A DNA stretch of 26,403 nucleotides from an uncultured Bacteroidales bacterium. Lineage in GTDB: Bacteria; Bacteroidota; Bacteroidia; Bacteroidales; P3. The translations under genes and the position numbers were made by a program. How positions within the stretch are numbered: position 1 is the first letter of the stretch; every line of letters begins with the position of its first letter. Location of the stretch: assembly GCA_947176325.1 (NCBI GenBank), contig CAMWQD010000003.1, positions 1 to 26,403 on the forward strand. The letters run 5' to 3'. Below the pieces are notes generated by a model. That model was not told the origin of the DNA and searched no databases. It was given only the letters and a program-made list of their open reading frames with translations. Below are positions 14,502-23,734 of the stretch, in pieces.

Positions 14502-16205
14502 TTAATATACAAAACTGCTTCCACCCAAAAACTCCCGCAAAATGGAAGTGGGCGGAATTTCTCCCTCTTCGATGTTTCTAAAATACGAAAGAAATTTCAA
14601 TAAACGGCAGGCCTCGCCGTAATGTTCCGAAGTTTCGGGTATTTCGCGCAACAACGGTTCGGCATGTTTCTTCAAGACGCCCAGTTCGAAAAGCAAGGCG
14701 GAATTGAATATCACATCGGCGTTTTCCTGATAGGGGAAGATGTTTTTTCCTTCGCCCTTGTTCACGCTCGGCCAACGGCTTATGGTATCCTGTGCCGAGT
14801 AGCCCCGGAAGTGGGCGTCGCGCACCATGCGGCGGATAAGGCGGTTGTCGGTGCTGCTTACGGGATTCTGCGCGTCGATGCTGATGTGGGTGAGCGCCGA
14901 TACGAAAATCCTGAATATATAGCGGTCGTCCAATTGAATCAGGGCGGGGTTGAGCGCGTGAATACCCTCCACTAAAATCAAAGTCTTCGGCGTCACCTTT
15001 ATCTTCCTGCCTAAGAACTTGCGTTTTCCGTCTTTAAAATCAAACGTGGGAAGCTTGATTTCGGCCTCCTTCGACACATCTAAAATCTGATGCATCTGCT
15101 GGTTGAAGAACTCGCGGTCGACAGCCTCCAGACATTCGAAATCGTATTCGCCGTTCTCGTCGAGCGGCGTTTTTTCCCTATCCACAAAATAATCGTCCAA
15201 CGAAATCTCGGCGGTTTTGTAGCCCAGCACCTGCAACTGCACCGAAAGCCGCTTGCAGAACGTGGTTTTTCCCGACGACGAAGGCCCGCTAATCAATACA
15301 ATCTTGCAATCGGGTTTCTTGGCCACTTGGTCGGCCATCCATGCAAACTTTCTCTCTTGCAGCGCTTCCGACACCTTGATGAGCCTGCCCGCCCCCTGCT
15401 CCTTGATTTCCTTATTGAGGTTGCCCACATACGGCACCCCCATAATCGAAAGCCACTCTTTCTGCTCTTGGAAAGTGTAGAAAAGCTTGCTGCCCTTCTG
15501 CCACGTTTCCTTCACCAGAGAACTGTAGAACTCGCGGCCTTTGTTGCGTATCGTGATTTCGGAATCGGGCTTGAGGGCGATTAAGCCGTGGCCGAAATAA
15601 GGGTCTATGTGAAAATACTTTACATAGCGCGTCGAGGGCACTAAATAGCCATAGAAATAGTTGGACGTGTTGTCTAACGTATAGACCGAAGTATAAGGCT
15701 CGTTGCGGGTCTGGCAGAGCAGGATTTTGTCGTTGAGGTGGTTTTGCTTGAAAATCTCGATGGCTTCCTCGGTAGGCAGTTCCTTGCGCCCGAAAGGAAG
15801 GTCGGCGGCAATGATTTCTTCCGCCCGCTTGCGGAGCTGAGCCATAGTGTCGGCATCCACCTTCACCTTTCCGCCCATGATTTCGCAATACATCCCCAAC
15901 GGGAGGGAGTGTTCCACCTTGAGCGTACATTCCGGCCAAAGGTCGCGCACGGCCTTGAAAAGTATGAAAAGCGTGGAACGCATATACATGGCGTGTCCCT
16001 GCGGATGGTAGATGTCTATGAATTCGAGCGTCTTGGGCTTGTAGATTTCGTAATCCAATTCCCGCAACTTATTGTTCACCAATACGCCAAGAATGTCATC
16101 TTTCAGCTGCACGCCTTGGTCGGCGGCTATTTGCGCGGCGGTGACGCCTATCGGGTATTCCTTGCGGATGCCCGTGTTCTTGCAGATAATATCAACGGTC
16201 GACAT
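14502..16205 (-). CDS. Nucleoside (uridine) kinase with N-terminal TGS and ThrRS-like domains
   Basis: A 567-residue protein. Residues about 1-65 form a TGS domain (EYPIGVTAAQIAADQG). The next part resembles the second additional domain of threonyl-tRNA synthetase (HPQGHAMYMRS near residue 68). The C-terminal half is a phosphoribulokinase/uridine kinase domain with the P-loop SGPSSSGKTTF near residue 309 and a DDYFVDRE segment after it. This fusion is a known family in Bacteroidota and Firmicutes, usually annotated as nucleoside or uridine kinase; whether the N-terminal part binds RNA or a nucleotide is not established. The start is the ATG at 16205, five bases after the uvrA stop; an upstream in-frame extension lies within uvrA and looks non-coding. 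Confidence 0.9.
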   Translation of the reverse strand: MSTVDIICKNTGIRKEYPIGVTAAQIAADQGVQLKDDILGVLVNNKLRELDYEIYKPKTLEFIDIYHPQGHAMYMRSTLFILFKAVRDLWPECTLKVEHSLPLGMYCEIMGGKVKVDADTMAQLRKRAEEIIAADLPFGRKELPTEEAIEIFKQNHLNDKILLCQTRNEPYTSVYTLDNTSNYFYGYLVPSTRYVKYFHIDPYFGHGLIALKPDSEITIRNKGREFYSSLVKETWQKGSKLFYTFQEQKEWLSIMGVPYVGNLNKEIKEQGAGRLIKVSEALQERKFAWMADQVAKKPDCKIVLISGPSSSGKTTFCKRLSVQLQVLGYKTAEISLDDYFVDREKTPLDENGEYDFECLEAVDREFFNQQMHQILDVSKEAEIKLPTFDFKDGKRKFLGRKIKVTPKTLILVEGIHALNPALIQLDDRYIFRIFVSALTHISIDAQNPVSSTDNRLIRRMVRDAHFRGYSAQDTISRWPSVNKGEGKNIFPYQENADVIFNSALLFELGVLKKHAEPLLREIPETSEHYGEACRLLKFLSYFRNIEEGEIPPTSILREFLGGSSFVY

Positions 16206-16210
16206 ACGTT

Positions 16211-19069
16211 CTACTTTCTTTTTAAAACAGGTTTGAGATATTGTGCCGTATAGCTTTCCTTCACCTTGCAGATTTCTTCGGGCGTGCCTTGGGCAATGAT
16301 TCTTCCCCCGCCTTTGCCTCCGTCGGGGCCGAGATCCACGATATAGTCGGCGCATTTCACCACATCGAGGTTGTGTTCAATCACCAATACGGTATTGCCC
16401 GCATCCACAAGTTTCGAGAGCACGTCCAGCAAAATCCGTATATCCTCGAAATGCAGACCCGTTGTGGGTTCATCCAAGATATACAGGGTGTTTCCCGTGC
16501 TTTTCTTCGACAATTCGGTGGCCAACTTGATACGTTGCGCCTCACCGCCCGACAGCGTGGTGGAGGGTTGACCGAGCGTGATGTACCCCAAGCCCACATC
16601 GTCCACCGCCTTGAGTTTGGTGCAGATAGAGGGGATGTTCTCGAAGAATTCCACGGCCTGCGCGATAGTCATATCCAACACATCGTTAATCGATTTCCCC
16701 TTGTAACGGATTTCGAGCGTTTCTTTGTTGTAGCGTTTTCCGTTGCATTCCTCGCAGGTAACATACACATCGGGCAGGAAATTCATCTCGATGGTCTCCA
16801 CGCCCGCACCTCCGCATTTCTCACAGCGTCCCCCTTTCACGTTAAACGAAAACCGCCCCGCATTGTATCCCCGAATCTTGGAGTCGGGCAGGGAAGCGTA
16901 GAGTTGACGGATTTCGTTGAACACGCCCACATAGGTTACGGGATTGGAACGGGGGCTGCGTCCGATAGGCGCCTGATCCACCTCGATCACTTTGTCGATA
17001 TGTTCCAAACCTTCGATAGCCAGATAGGGCAGGGGTTCGGCCTGGGAACGGTAGAAATAGCGGCTCAATACGGGTTTGAGCGTCTGACTCACCAAACTCG
17101 ATTTTCCGCTTCCCGATACACCGGTGATGCAGCTGAACGTGCCCAACGGAATCTTCAAGTCCACGTTTTTCAGATTGTGCCCGCTCGCCCCTTTCAAGAC
17201 AAGATGTTTTCCCGTTCCGCTGCGGCGTACATCGGGTATGGCTATCTTCCGTTTTCCGTTCAGATAGTCGGTGGTGATGGATTTCTGTTTGAGAAATTCC
17301 TCCCAAGGGCCCTGCGCCATCACCATACCGCCCCTTACACCCGCTCCGGGGCCTATGTCGATGATATAGTCGGCCGCCCGCATCATATCTTCGTCGTGTT
17401 CCACCACAATCACCGTATTGCCGAGGTCGCGCAGCTGCTTGAGCGAAGCGATGAGCTTGTCGTTGTCTTTTTGGTGAAGCCCTATGCTGGGTTCGTCCAG
17501 GATATACAGCACACCCGTAAGGCGCGAGCCGATTTGCGTGGCCAGGCGGATGCGTTGGGATTCGCCGCCCGAAAGGCTGCCCGCTTCGCGCGAAAGGCTC
17601 AGGAAGCCTATGCCCACATCGAGCAAAAACTTGATGCGGTTGCCGATTTCCTTCAAAATCTCGTGCCCGATTTTTTTCTGCCAGGCACTGAGGTGCGGTT
17701 CCACATCCCTGCACCATTCGTAGAGTTCGTCAAGGCTCATGGCCGAAAGTTCGGCGATGTTCTTGCCGTCTATCTTGAAATGCAAGGCGATATTTTGCAG
17801 ACGGGTGCCGTGACAATGTTCGCAAACGCGACTGTTCATGAATTGCGAGGCCCATTTCTGCGCATTCAAAGAAGAACTGTCTTCATACAGCCGTTGAATG
17901 AAACTATACAGACCGTCGAAATCGATGTCGAATTTCCGGGTCACGCCCACATCTTCCACCACCATGTTCACCATGCGGTGTTCTCCCTCCAAGATGGCGC
18001 GTAAACCCTCTTCCGGAATGTCCTTGATAGGTGTCTTGAGCGTGAATCCGTATACCTTTCCGAGAATTTCGATTTGCGAGAAAATCCATTTGTCGCCTAA
18101 ATAATTCTCGCGTTTTTCGGAGCCGGTGCTTTCTTGCAGGCAGGCAATTCCCCCTTGAAAAATACTCAGGTTCGGATCGGGAATTATCAGATTTTTGTCG
18201 GGGAAAGTCTCTCGTCCCAAGCCGTTGCAATGCGGGCAGGCCCCGTAGGGCGAGTTGAACGAAAAAGTGTTGGGTTCGGGTTCGGGGTAGGAGATGCCGG
18301 AGGTGGGACACATGAGGTTCCGGCTGTAATGACGCGGGTTTTCTCCATCTTCATCGCAAATCAGGATTTGCCCCTTGCCCTGTTTCATGGCCGTCTTCAC
18401 GGCTTGCGTCAGACGGGTCTTTCCGTTTTCGCCTATCTGTAGTTTGTCTACAAGAAGTTCGATGTCGTGTGTTTTATAGCGATCCACATACATGCCGAAA
18501 GAAAGCTCGGTAATCTCGCCGTCCACGCGCACTTTCAGATAGCCTTGCTTGCGCAGCGCCTCGAACAATTCCCGATAGTGTCCCTTCCTTCCCACCACCA
18601 TAGGTGCAAGAATCAAAATCTTCTTGTCCTTGTATTCCTTCAGGATGAGGTCGATAATCTGCTCCTCGGTATATTTCACCATTTTTTCGCCCGACACATA
18701 GGAATAGGCCTCTCCGATACGGGCGTAGAGCAAACGGAGGTAGTCGTAGATTTCGGTTACGGTGCCCACCGTCGAGCGCGGGTTCTTGTTGGTGGTCTTC
18801 TGTTCGATGGCGATGACAGGGCTCAAGCCCTCTATCTTATCCACGTCGGGGCGCTCCAGACCGCCTATGAATTGACGGGCATAGGAGGAGAAGGTTTCCA
18901 TGTAACGCCTCTGTCCCTCGGCATAAATGGTGTCGAAGGCCAACGACGATTTTCCACTTCCGCTCAAACCCGTAATCACGATGAGCTTTCCATGCGGCAT
19001 GCTCACGTCTATGTTCTGCAAGTTGTGCGCCCTTGCTCCGTAAACCGAAAGATTTATGTTCTGCATCAT
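16211..19069 (-). CDS. uvrA: Excinuclease ABC subunit A
   Basis: A 952-residue DNA damage-recognition ATPase of nucleotide excision repair, acting as a dimer with UvrB. The first Walker A is GLSGSGKSS (residues 34-42) and the second lies near 650. The signatures are LSGGESQRIRLA (near 500) and LSGGEAQRIKLA (near 840). The second zinc finger (CEKC ... CEEC, about 745-775) is complete. The first has Cys254, Cys278 and Cys281, but the expected second cysteine is Ser257. Two ATGs are adjacent (19069 and 19066); the first is used. A TTG at 19093 would overlap recG and is less likely. It lies five bases after recG, and the nucleoside kinase gene follows after five bases. Confidence 0.97.
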   Translation of the reverse strand: MMQNINLSVYGARAHNLQNIDVSMPHGKLIVITGLSGSGKSSLAFDTIYAEGQRRYMETFSSYARQFIGGLERPDVDKIEGLSPVIAIEQKTTNKNPRSTVGTVTEIYDYLRLLYARIGEAYSYVSGEKMVKYTEEQIIDLILKEYKDKKILILAPMVVGRKGHYRELFEALRKQGYLKVRVDGEITELSFGMYVDRYKTHDIELLVDKLQIGENGKTRLTQAVKTAMKQGKGQILICDEDGENPRHYSRNLMCPTSGISYPEPEPNTFSFNSPYGACPHCNGLGRETFPDKNLIIPDPNLSIFQGGIACLQESTGSEKRENYLGDKWIFSQIEILGKVYGFTLKTPIKDIPEEGLRAILEGEHRMVNMVVEDVGVTRKFDIDFDGLYSFIQRLYEDSSSLNAQKWASQFMNSRVCEHCHGTRLQNIALHFKIDGKNIAELSAMSLDELYEWCRDVEPHLSAWQKKIGHEILKEIGNRIKFLLDVGIGFLSLSREAGSLSGGESQRIRLATQIGSRLTGVLYILDEPSIGLHQKDNDKLIASLKQLRDLGNTVIVVEHDEDMMRAADYIIDIGPGAGVRGGMVMAQGPWEEFLKQKSITTDYLNGKRKIAIPDVRRSGTGKHLVLKGASGHNLKNVDLKIPLGTFSCITGVSGSGKSSLVSQTLKPVLSRYFYRSQAEPLPYLAIEGLEHIDKVIEVDQAPIGRSPRSNPVTYVGVFNEIRQLYASLPDSKIRGYNAGRFSFNVKGGRCEKCGGAGVETIEMNFLPDVYVTCEECNGKRYNKETLEIRYKGKSINDVLDMTIAQAVEFFENIPSICTKLKAVDDVGLGYITLGQPSTTLSGGEAQRIKLATELSKKSTGNTLYILDEPTTGLHFEDIRILLDVLSKLVDAGNTVLVIEHNLDVVKCADYIVDLGPDGGKGGGRIIAQGTPEEICKVKESYTAQYLKPVLKRK

Positions 19070-19074
19070 TTCAA

Positions 19075-21183
19075 TCAACTGATTTTTGCCCAAAAATTCG
19101 CATTGCGGTTTTTTTGCAGTTCCTCGGCAAGCCCCCGGTTTTCGGGCAGGTGCAAATCGGGGTCTTTTTCCAAAATCTCGATAGCCGTGTAACGGGCGGC
19201 TTTCACGATATTCTCGTCTTCCACAATATCGGCGATTTTAAGCGACAGCAAACCGCTTTGCCGTGTGCCCTGCAAATCTCCGGGGCCTCGCAGCTTGAGG
19301 TCGGCCTCCGCAATCTTGAAGCCGTCGTTGGTCCGTACCATAGTGTCGATTCTTTCCCGCGCATCGTTGCTCAGCTTGTCGGCCGTCATCAGGATACAAT
19401 GCGACTGCTCGGCCCCTCGTCCCACACGTCCCCGCAACTGGTGCAGCTGCGCCAAGCCGAAACGCTCGCTGTTCTCAATCACCATAACGCTGGCATTGGG
19501 CACGTCCACACCCACCTCAATCACCGTGGTCGACACCATTATCTGGGTCTCGCCCTTCTTAAAGCGGTTCATTTCGAATTCCTTGTCCTCGGGGCGCATC
19601 TTGCCGTGCACGATGCTTAGCTGGTAGTCGGGAATGGGAAAGGCGCGGCTGATGCTTTCGTAGCCGTCCATCAAGTCTTTCAAATCCAAATTCTCCGACT
19701 CCTGAATGAGCGGATATACCACGTAAACCTGCCGCCCCTTGGCAATTTCGTCCTTCATGAACGAAAAGAGCTGCAAGCGGTTATGGTCGGTCAGATGCAC
19801 GGTTTTGATAGGTTTCCGATTGGGCGGAAGCTCGTCGATGACCGATACATCCAAGTCGCCGTAGAGCGTCATGCCCAAGGTGCGCGGAATAGGCGTGGCA
19901 GTCATGACCAAAATATGCGGCGAGACGGTGTTTTTGGCCCATAGTTTCGCCCTTTGCTGCACCCCGAAACGGTGCTGTTCGTCTATCACCACAATACCCA
20001 GATTCTTAAAGGCCACACGGTCTTCCAAAAGCGCGTGCGTGCCGATAAGGATATCCATGCTGCCGTCCTGCAGAAGATTGAGCAGAATGTTACGGTCTTT
20101 GGTGGCCGTGGAACCGGTCAGAAGACCCACGCGCACATTCATGCCTTTCAACATCTTGGAAATGGAGGCAAAGTGCTGTCGGGCGAGGATTTCGGTAGGT
20201 GCCATCAGGCAGGCCTGAAAACCGTTGTCGCAGGCCAACAGCATACACATCAGCGCCACAATGGTTTTTCCGCTTCCCACATCGCCCTGCAGAAGACGGT
20301 TCATCTGAAAGCCCGTGCGGGTGTCGGCGCGGATTTCCTTAATCACCCGTTTCTGCGCCCCGGTGAGTTCGAAGCCTAAATTGTGCTGGTAGAAGTAGTT
20401 GAACCTTTCGCCCACTTGCTCGAATTTCAAGCCCGGAGTTTTGCTGGTTTTGAGTTTACTCTGCCAGATTTTGAGTTGCAGGAGCAGGAGTTCTTCGAAT
20501 TTGAGCCGCTGACGCGCACACTCGGCGTGTTGCAGGGAGAGCGGGTGATGCACTTGAATAAAGGCATCTTCGCGGCTGAACAGACCATATCGCGACACAA
20601 CGGCGGGCGTGAGGATTTCGGGAATGCTGCCGCGCGCCTGCGTGCAGAGGTTGGCGGTGATGCCCGCCATTACTTTGGGGGAAAGCCCGTGCCGGCGCAT
20701 GGCTTCGGTGCCGGAGTAGAGAGGTTGAATGCCGCCTCCCTCGCTTTTATCCTGTTCTTCCGAACCTGTATCCGAAAACTCAATTTCGGGGTGGTTGATG
20801 TTGAGCCGATGATTGAAAATCGAGGGTTTTCCGAATACCTTTAACTCCGCTCCCACCTTGATTTTGGGACTGATCCATTTGAGTCCCGAAAACCACACCA
20901 GTTCAATCTGTCCCGTTCCGTCGCCGAATACGGCGATGAGGCGTTTGTTTTTTCCGAACCCTTTTTCTTCGGTCTTGAGGATTTTCCCTTTCAGCGAAAC
21001 GTAGTTCTTGTCATCGCGAATCTGATTGACGGGAATAAAGCCGCCTCGGTCTATATAACGGAAAGGATAATACTCCAGTAAGTCGCCATAAGTGCTTATG
21101 TTCGCTTCCTTTTGCAAGACTTTCGCCTTGGCGGGGCCAACCCCTTTCAAATACTCGATGCTTTGCGAAAAAAAGTCAAACAT
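19075..21183 (-). CDS. recG: ATP-dependent DNA helicase RecG
   Basis: A 702-residue superfamily 2 helicase that remodels stalled replication forks and Holliday junctions. The N-terminal wedge domain has an OB fold (YVSLKGKILK ... GDGTGQIELVWF). The motor has Walker A GDVGSGKT near residue 303, a DEQH box (VIDEQHRFG) near 401, the TATPIPRTL motif III, and motif VI QLRGRVGRG. The C-terminal LRGPGDLQGTRQSG stretch is typical of RecG. The start is the ATG at 21183; an upstream extension of 29 codons would run through the gldN terminator and is rejected. It heads the nine-gene minus-strand run and is preceded by a weak promoter-like box. Confidence 0.97.
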   Translation of the reverse strand: MFDFFSQSIEYLKGVGPAKAKVLQKEANISTYGDLLEYYPFRYIDRGGFIPVNQIRDDKNYVSLKGKILKTEEKGFGKNKRLIAVFGDGTGQIELVWFSGLKWISPKIKVGAELKVFGKPSIFNHRLNINHPEIEFSDTGSEEQDKSEGGGIQPLYSGTEAMRRHGLSPKVMAGITANLCTQARGSIPEILTPAVVSRYGLFSREDAFIQVHHPLSLQHAECARQRLKFEELLLLQLKIWQSKLKTSKTPGLKFEQVGERFNYFYQHNLGFELTGAQKRVIKEIRADTRTGFQMNRLLQGDVGSGKTIVALMCMLLACDNGFQACLMAPTEILARQHFASISKMLKGMNVRVGLLTGSTATKDRNILLNLLQDGSMDILIGTHALLEDRVAFKNLGIVVIDEQHRFGVQQRAKLWAKNTVSPHILVMTATPIPRTLGMTLYGDLDVSVIDELPPNRKPIKTVHLTDHNRLQLFSFMKDEIAKGRQVYVVYPLIQESENLDLKDLMDGYESISRAFPIPDYQLSIVHGKMRPEDKEFEMNRFKKGETQIMVSTTVIEVGVDVPNASVMVIENSERFGLAQLHQLRGRVGRGAEQSHCILMTADKLSNDARERIDTMVRTNDGFKIAEADLKLRGPGDLQGTRQSGLLSLKIADIVEDENIVKAARYTAIEILEKDPDLHLPENRGLAEELQKNRNANFWAKIS

Positions 21184-21191
21184 AACGTGCG

Positions 21192-21199
21192 TAAAGTTA
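21192..21199 (-). promoter_or_regulatory. Possible -7 box (TAACTTTA) for recG
   Basis: On the minus strand TAACTTTA differs from TAnnTTTG at the last base and lies eight bases before the recG ATG. It begins one base after the U tract of the gldN terminator. Its -33 region would fall inside the terminator stem, and no good -33 box is seen. The call is tentative; the position makes it a sensible place for the recG operon promoter. Confidence 0.35.
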
Positions 21200-21200
21200 C

Positions 21201-21236
21201 AAAAAAAAGAGGCGCGGCATACGCCGCGCCTCTTTT
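21201..21236 (-). terminator. Rho-independent terminator after gldN
   Basis: A perfect 14-bp stem (21205-21218 with 21223-21236) around a four-base loop, with a GC-rich core GAGGCGCGGC. On the minus strand it ends in eight U (21208-21201). It lies 21 bases past the gldN stop and should end the T9SS operon transcript. Read on the plus strand it has only four T, so it would be a weaker terminator there. Confidence 0.92.
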
Positions 21237-21257
21237 CCTTTATGAAAAATCCGAAGT

Positions 21258-22115
21258 TTAGAATTCCCACAAATCATGCTCGATGTCGAAGAGCATTTCT
21301 TCTATTCTTTCGGCCTCACGCATAATGTTTTTGCCTTGTGCGTAGGCGGAAATGGCACGGTCCTGCTGGTTGTCGATTTTGGTGATGTAGCTCTGAAACC
21401 AGCGGTTCCAGGCAAACACATCGTCATACGACTGACGCATGGCGCTGTTGTGACGGTTGAAGGATTCGGTCTTGGCGAAAAGGTCGCGCACCGAAGGATA
21501 ATAGAGCCAGAACAAGGTCTGATTACCCTTGAATTGGCCGGTTTCATCGTCGAACACTTGGATAACGGGAGCCAAGCCCAGCACACGTATGTCGCGAAGG
21601 GAACGCTGCTTGTCGATGAACCAGTCTTCCTTGATACGCAGCATCTTCACGTTGTGGATTTGGAAAGAAGAGGTATCGCTGGTGGTGATGAATTGACCGG
21701 GATTATCCAAGTCTTCCTTCTGCAACTCGGTGATTCGGGTATTCTGACTGATGAATTCCTCGTAGGTGAGCTGCTTGCGGAAGTCGTCGGTGAGAGGATC
21801 GTAAGCCACAATGGTGCCGTCCTGCAAACCCTTCATAATCAAACTCATCAAGCTAATTCTATCCTGCACCGGTTCAATGGGGTAGTAGAGATACTGATTC
21901 ATTTTCATACGAAAATCCACCATTCTCCAAACACGCCATTTGATGTAGACATCGGCTTCGCGCACGTGCACATAGGGACGCGGTTCGCGGTCGGCGGTGT
22001 TTTCCTTCACATAGAAGTTGTCCAAAGGCGGCGTGTCCTCCAAAACCTGAGCCCGGAGGGGGAACGTGCATACGACAGTCAGCATCATCGCCGCAACAAT
22101 AAGGATTCTTTTCAT
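21258..22115 (-). CDS. gldN: Type IX secretion system protein GldN/PorN
   Basis: A 285-residue periplasmic protein that, with GldK, forms the ring attached to the outer membrane in the T9SS. A signal peptide covers residues 1-22 (LRA before Gln23). The READVYIKWRVWRMVDFRMK segment and the downstream FWLYYPSVRDLFAK segment are typical of the family. Length is normal. It is the last gene of the operon, 32 bases after gldM; that gap holds a small hairpin at 22130-22143 without a U tract on the coding strand. A strong terminator follows the stop. In studied species GldN contacts the GldLM motor and helps link it to the outer-membrane ring. Confidence 0.95.
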   Translation of the reverse strand: MKRILIVAAMMLTVVCTFPLRAQVLEDTPPLDNFYVKENTADREPRPYVHVREADVYIKWRVWRMVDFRMKMNQYLYYPIEPVQDRISLMSLIMKGLQDGTIVAYDPLTDDFRKQLTYEEFISQNTRITELQKEDLDNPGQFITTSDTSSFQIHNVKMLRIKEDWFIDKQRSLRDIRVLGLAPVIQVFDDETGQFKGNQTLFWLYYPSVRDLFAKTESFNRHNSAMRQSYDDVFAWNRWFQSYITKIDNQQDRAISAYAQGKNIMREAERIEEMLFDIEHDLWEF

Positions 22116-22147
22116 ACGTTTCTATTTTTAGCCTTTTGAGGCTCCTT

Positions 22148-23716
22148 TTATTTAATCGTTAAAATCATATCACCCAAGAGGCGGTTGCCGTCGGGCATCT
22201 TGGCCGTGATGTCGGTGATAAACACTTTGTCGCCGCGGCTGCAACGCTTGAAGTTGTCTATCATCGTTTGGCTGAACTTGTTGCCGTTCGAAGGCATCGA
22301 AGCCGAAAGTTCCTGCTTGCGCGACACCTGCACATTGAACGAAGAAATCTGCAAGTTCAGCTCAAAGTCAAAGTCCTTCATCGACACCAACAGACCGCCT
22401 GCATTGGCAAGCGTGTTCTTGTCGATTTGCTTCACACCCACTTCCTGACCGTTGATACGGGCTTCGGGATTCGGCACACGCTTCACGCGGAACGGGTATT
22501 CACCCATGAGGGTACGTTTCCCGCCCTCGGTCGAATATACCGAAATCACGGCGTTCTGTCCCGGTGTGTTCACTCTCACGTTATACGTGCCGGGGCCGGT
22601 CTTGGTGATGGTACCGTTCGTTATGGTCACATCGGTATAGCGTTCGGCTACCCCGCCGCCCAAAGCCGCAACAGGATTATCCACACCCACATAGAACACG
22701 TTCATCTTGGTGGCGGCCACCGAAGCCGATGCCTGCCCCACGGAATACGAGAAGTCAAAGGGATAAGACTTCACGCCGAAAGTTCCGGGGATTTCGATGG
22801 TTCCCGATACCTTTCTGTCTCCCAAGGAGGTGGTGGGCACCTTATAATGGATGCTACCGCCCTCGCCGGTGTAGGTCTGACCGTTGATAGTGGCCGAAAT
22901 TTTCGACTTGGAGTCGAAGGCGGCCACGAAGATGTCGGCTTCGAAAGGCGTTCCCAACAGCACGTTGTTCGATACGGGAACCACGCGCGCCGAGATGGTG
23001 TCGAACTTGAAGTCGTCTTCGCTCACCGACGAATACAATTTGGAAACCACATCATATTCGGCGTTGAGCACCGAGGCCTGCACCCTGTTCAAGAGAGCCA
23101 GGTCGGCAACGATAATGGCGTGATAGAAGTTGTAATACACCCAATCCACCGGTTGCCCGCTCGCATTCTTGTAGTCGCCGTCGGTCTGAAGGGCATCCAG
23201 GTTCACCTCGTCGGCATCCTTGCCCAGGATATTGATGAGGAATTCCCTGTATTCGTTCAGTTTTTGTTGCATTTCATACCCCTTGCCATTGTGTGCGGAT
23301 TCATCCACACCCACAAAGAAACGGGTAGGGTCGTCGTAGTTGTCTTGCTTGGCGATGTCGCGCGGATTGAGAACCTTGGCCTCTTCCAAGGGAATGCCCT
23401 CGCTCGCGGCCATCAATTCCCATTTGGTCTGCTGAAGGAAGTCGTACATTTCGTTGGACTTTTCCTTCACCGCCTGCGCCTTGTTCCACTTGTCACCCAC
23501 TTTCGCTTCGTTGGCAAAGAAAGCCTTTTGGAAGGTATTGTAGGTGAATTCGGTCTTTTTGCGATAGTTCTCGTTGGTGATTTCCAGGGCCTCGTTCACC
23601 GTAACAAACGACTTGAGTACCTCGGCAGACACGTTCAGTGCCAACAGGGCGGTGTACACGAGGTACATCATCCCGATCATTTTTTGCCTTGGGGTTTCTT
23701 TTGCTCCTCCACTCAT
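22148..23716 (-). CDS. gldM: Type IX secretion system motor protein GldM/PorM
   Basis: A 522-residue protein. One transmembrane helix lies at residues about 12-31 (IGMMYLVYTALLALNVSAEV), preceded by a short cytoplasmic tail. The rest is a long periplasmic arm that, in known structures, is a dimeric chain of four domains reaching across the periplasm. With GldL it forms the motor that uses the proton gradient to power secretion and, in gliding species, movement. The conserved N-terminal SGGAKETPRQKMIGMMYLVY stretch is intact. It begins 18 bases after the gldL stop. Length fits the family (about 510-525). Confidence 0.96.
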   Translation of the reverse strand: MSGGAKETPRQKMIGMMYLVYTALLALNVSAEVLKSFVTVNEALEITNENYRKKTEFTYNTFQKAFFANEAKVGDKWNKAQAVKEKSNEMYDFLQQTKWELMAASEGIPLEEAKVLNPRDIAKQDNYDDPTRFFVGVDESAHNGKGYEMQQKLNEYREFLINILGKDADEVNLDALQTDGDYKNASGQPVDWVYYNFYHAIIVADLALLNRVQASVLNAEYDVVSKLYSSVSEDDFKFDTISARVVPVSNNVLLGTPFEADIFVAAFDSKSKISATINGQTYTGEGGSIHYKVPTTSLGDRKVSGTIEIPGTFGVKSYPFDFSYSVGQASASVAATKMNVFYVGVDNPVAALGGGVAERYTDVTITNGTITKTGPGTYNVRVNTPGQNAVISVYSTEGGKRTLMGEYPFRVKRVPNPEARINGQEVGVKQIDKNTLANAGGLLVSMKDFDFELNLQISSFNVQVSRKQELSASMPSNGNKFSQTMIDNFKRCSRGDKVFITDITAKMPDGNRLLGDMILTIK

Positions 23717-23734
23717 TGTCGGATGTTTTTGAGG

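Noticed and set aside
16241..18004. 587-codon plus-strand open frame opposite uvrA
   Set aside because: Antisense to conserved uvrA. It is a mirror of the uvrA codons and has no start context or motifs.
19070..19093. TTG start for uvrA overlapping recG
   Set aside because: Adjacent ATGs at 19069 and 19066 sit five bases after the recG stop and fit the usual UvrA N-terminus.
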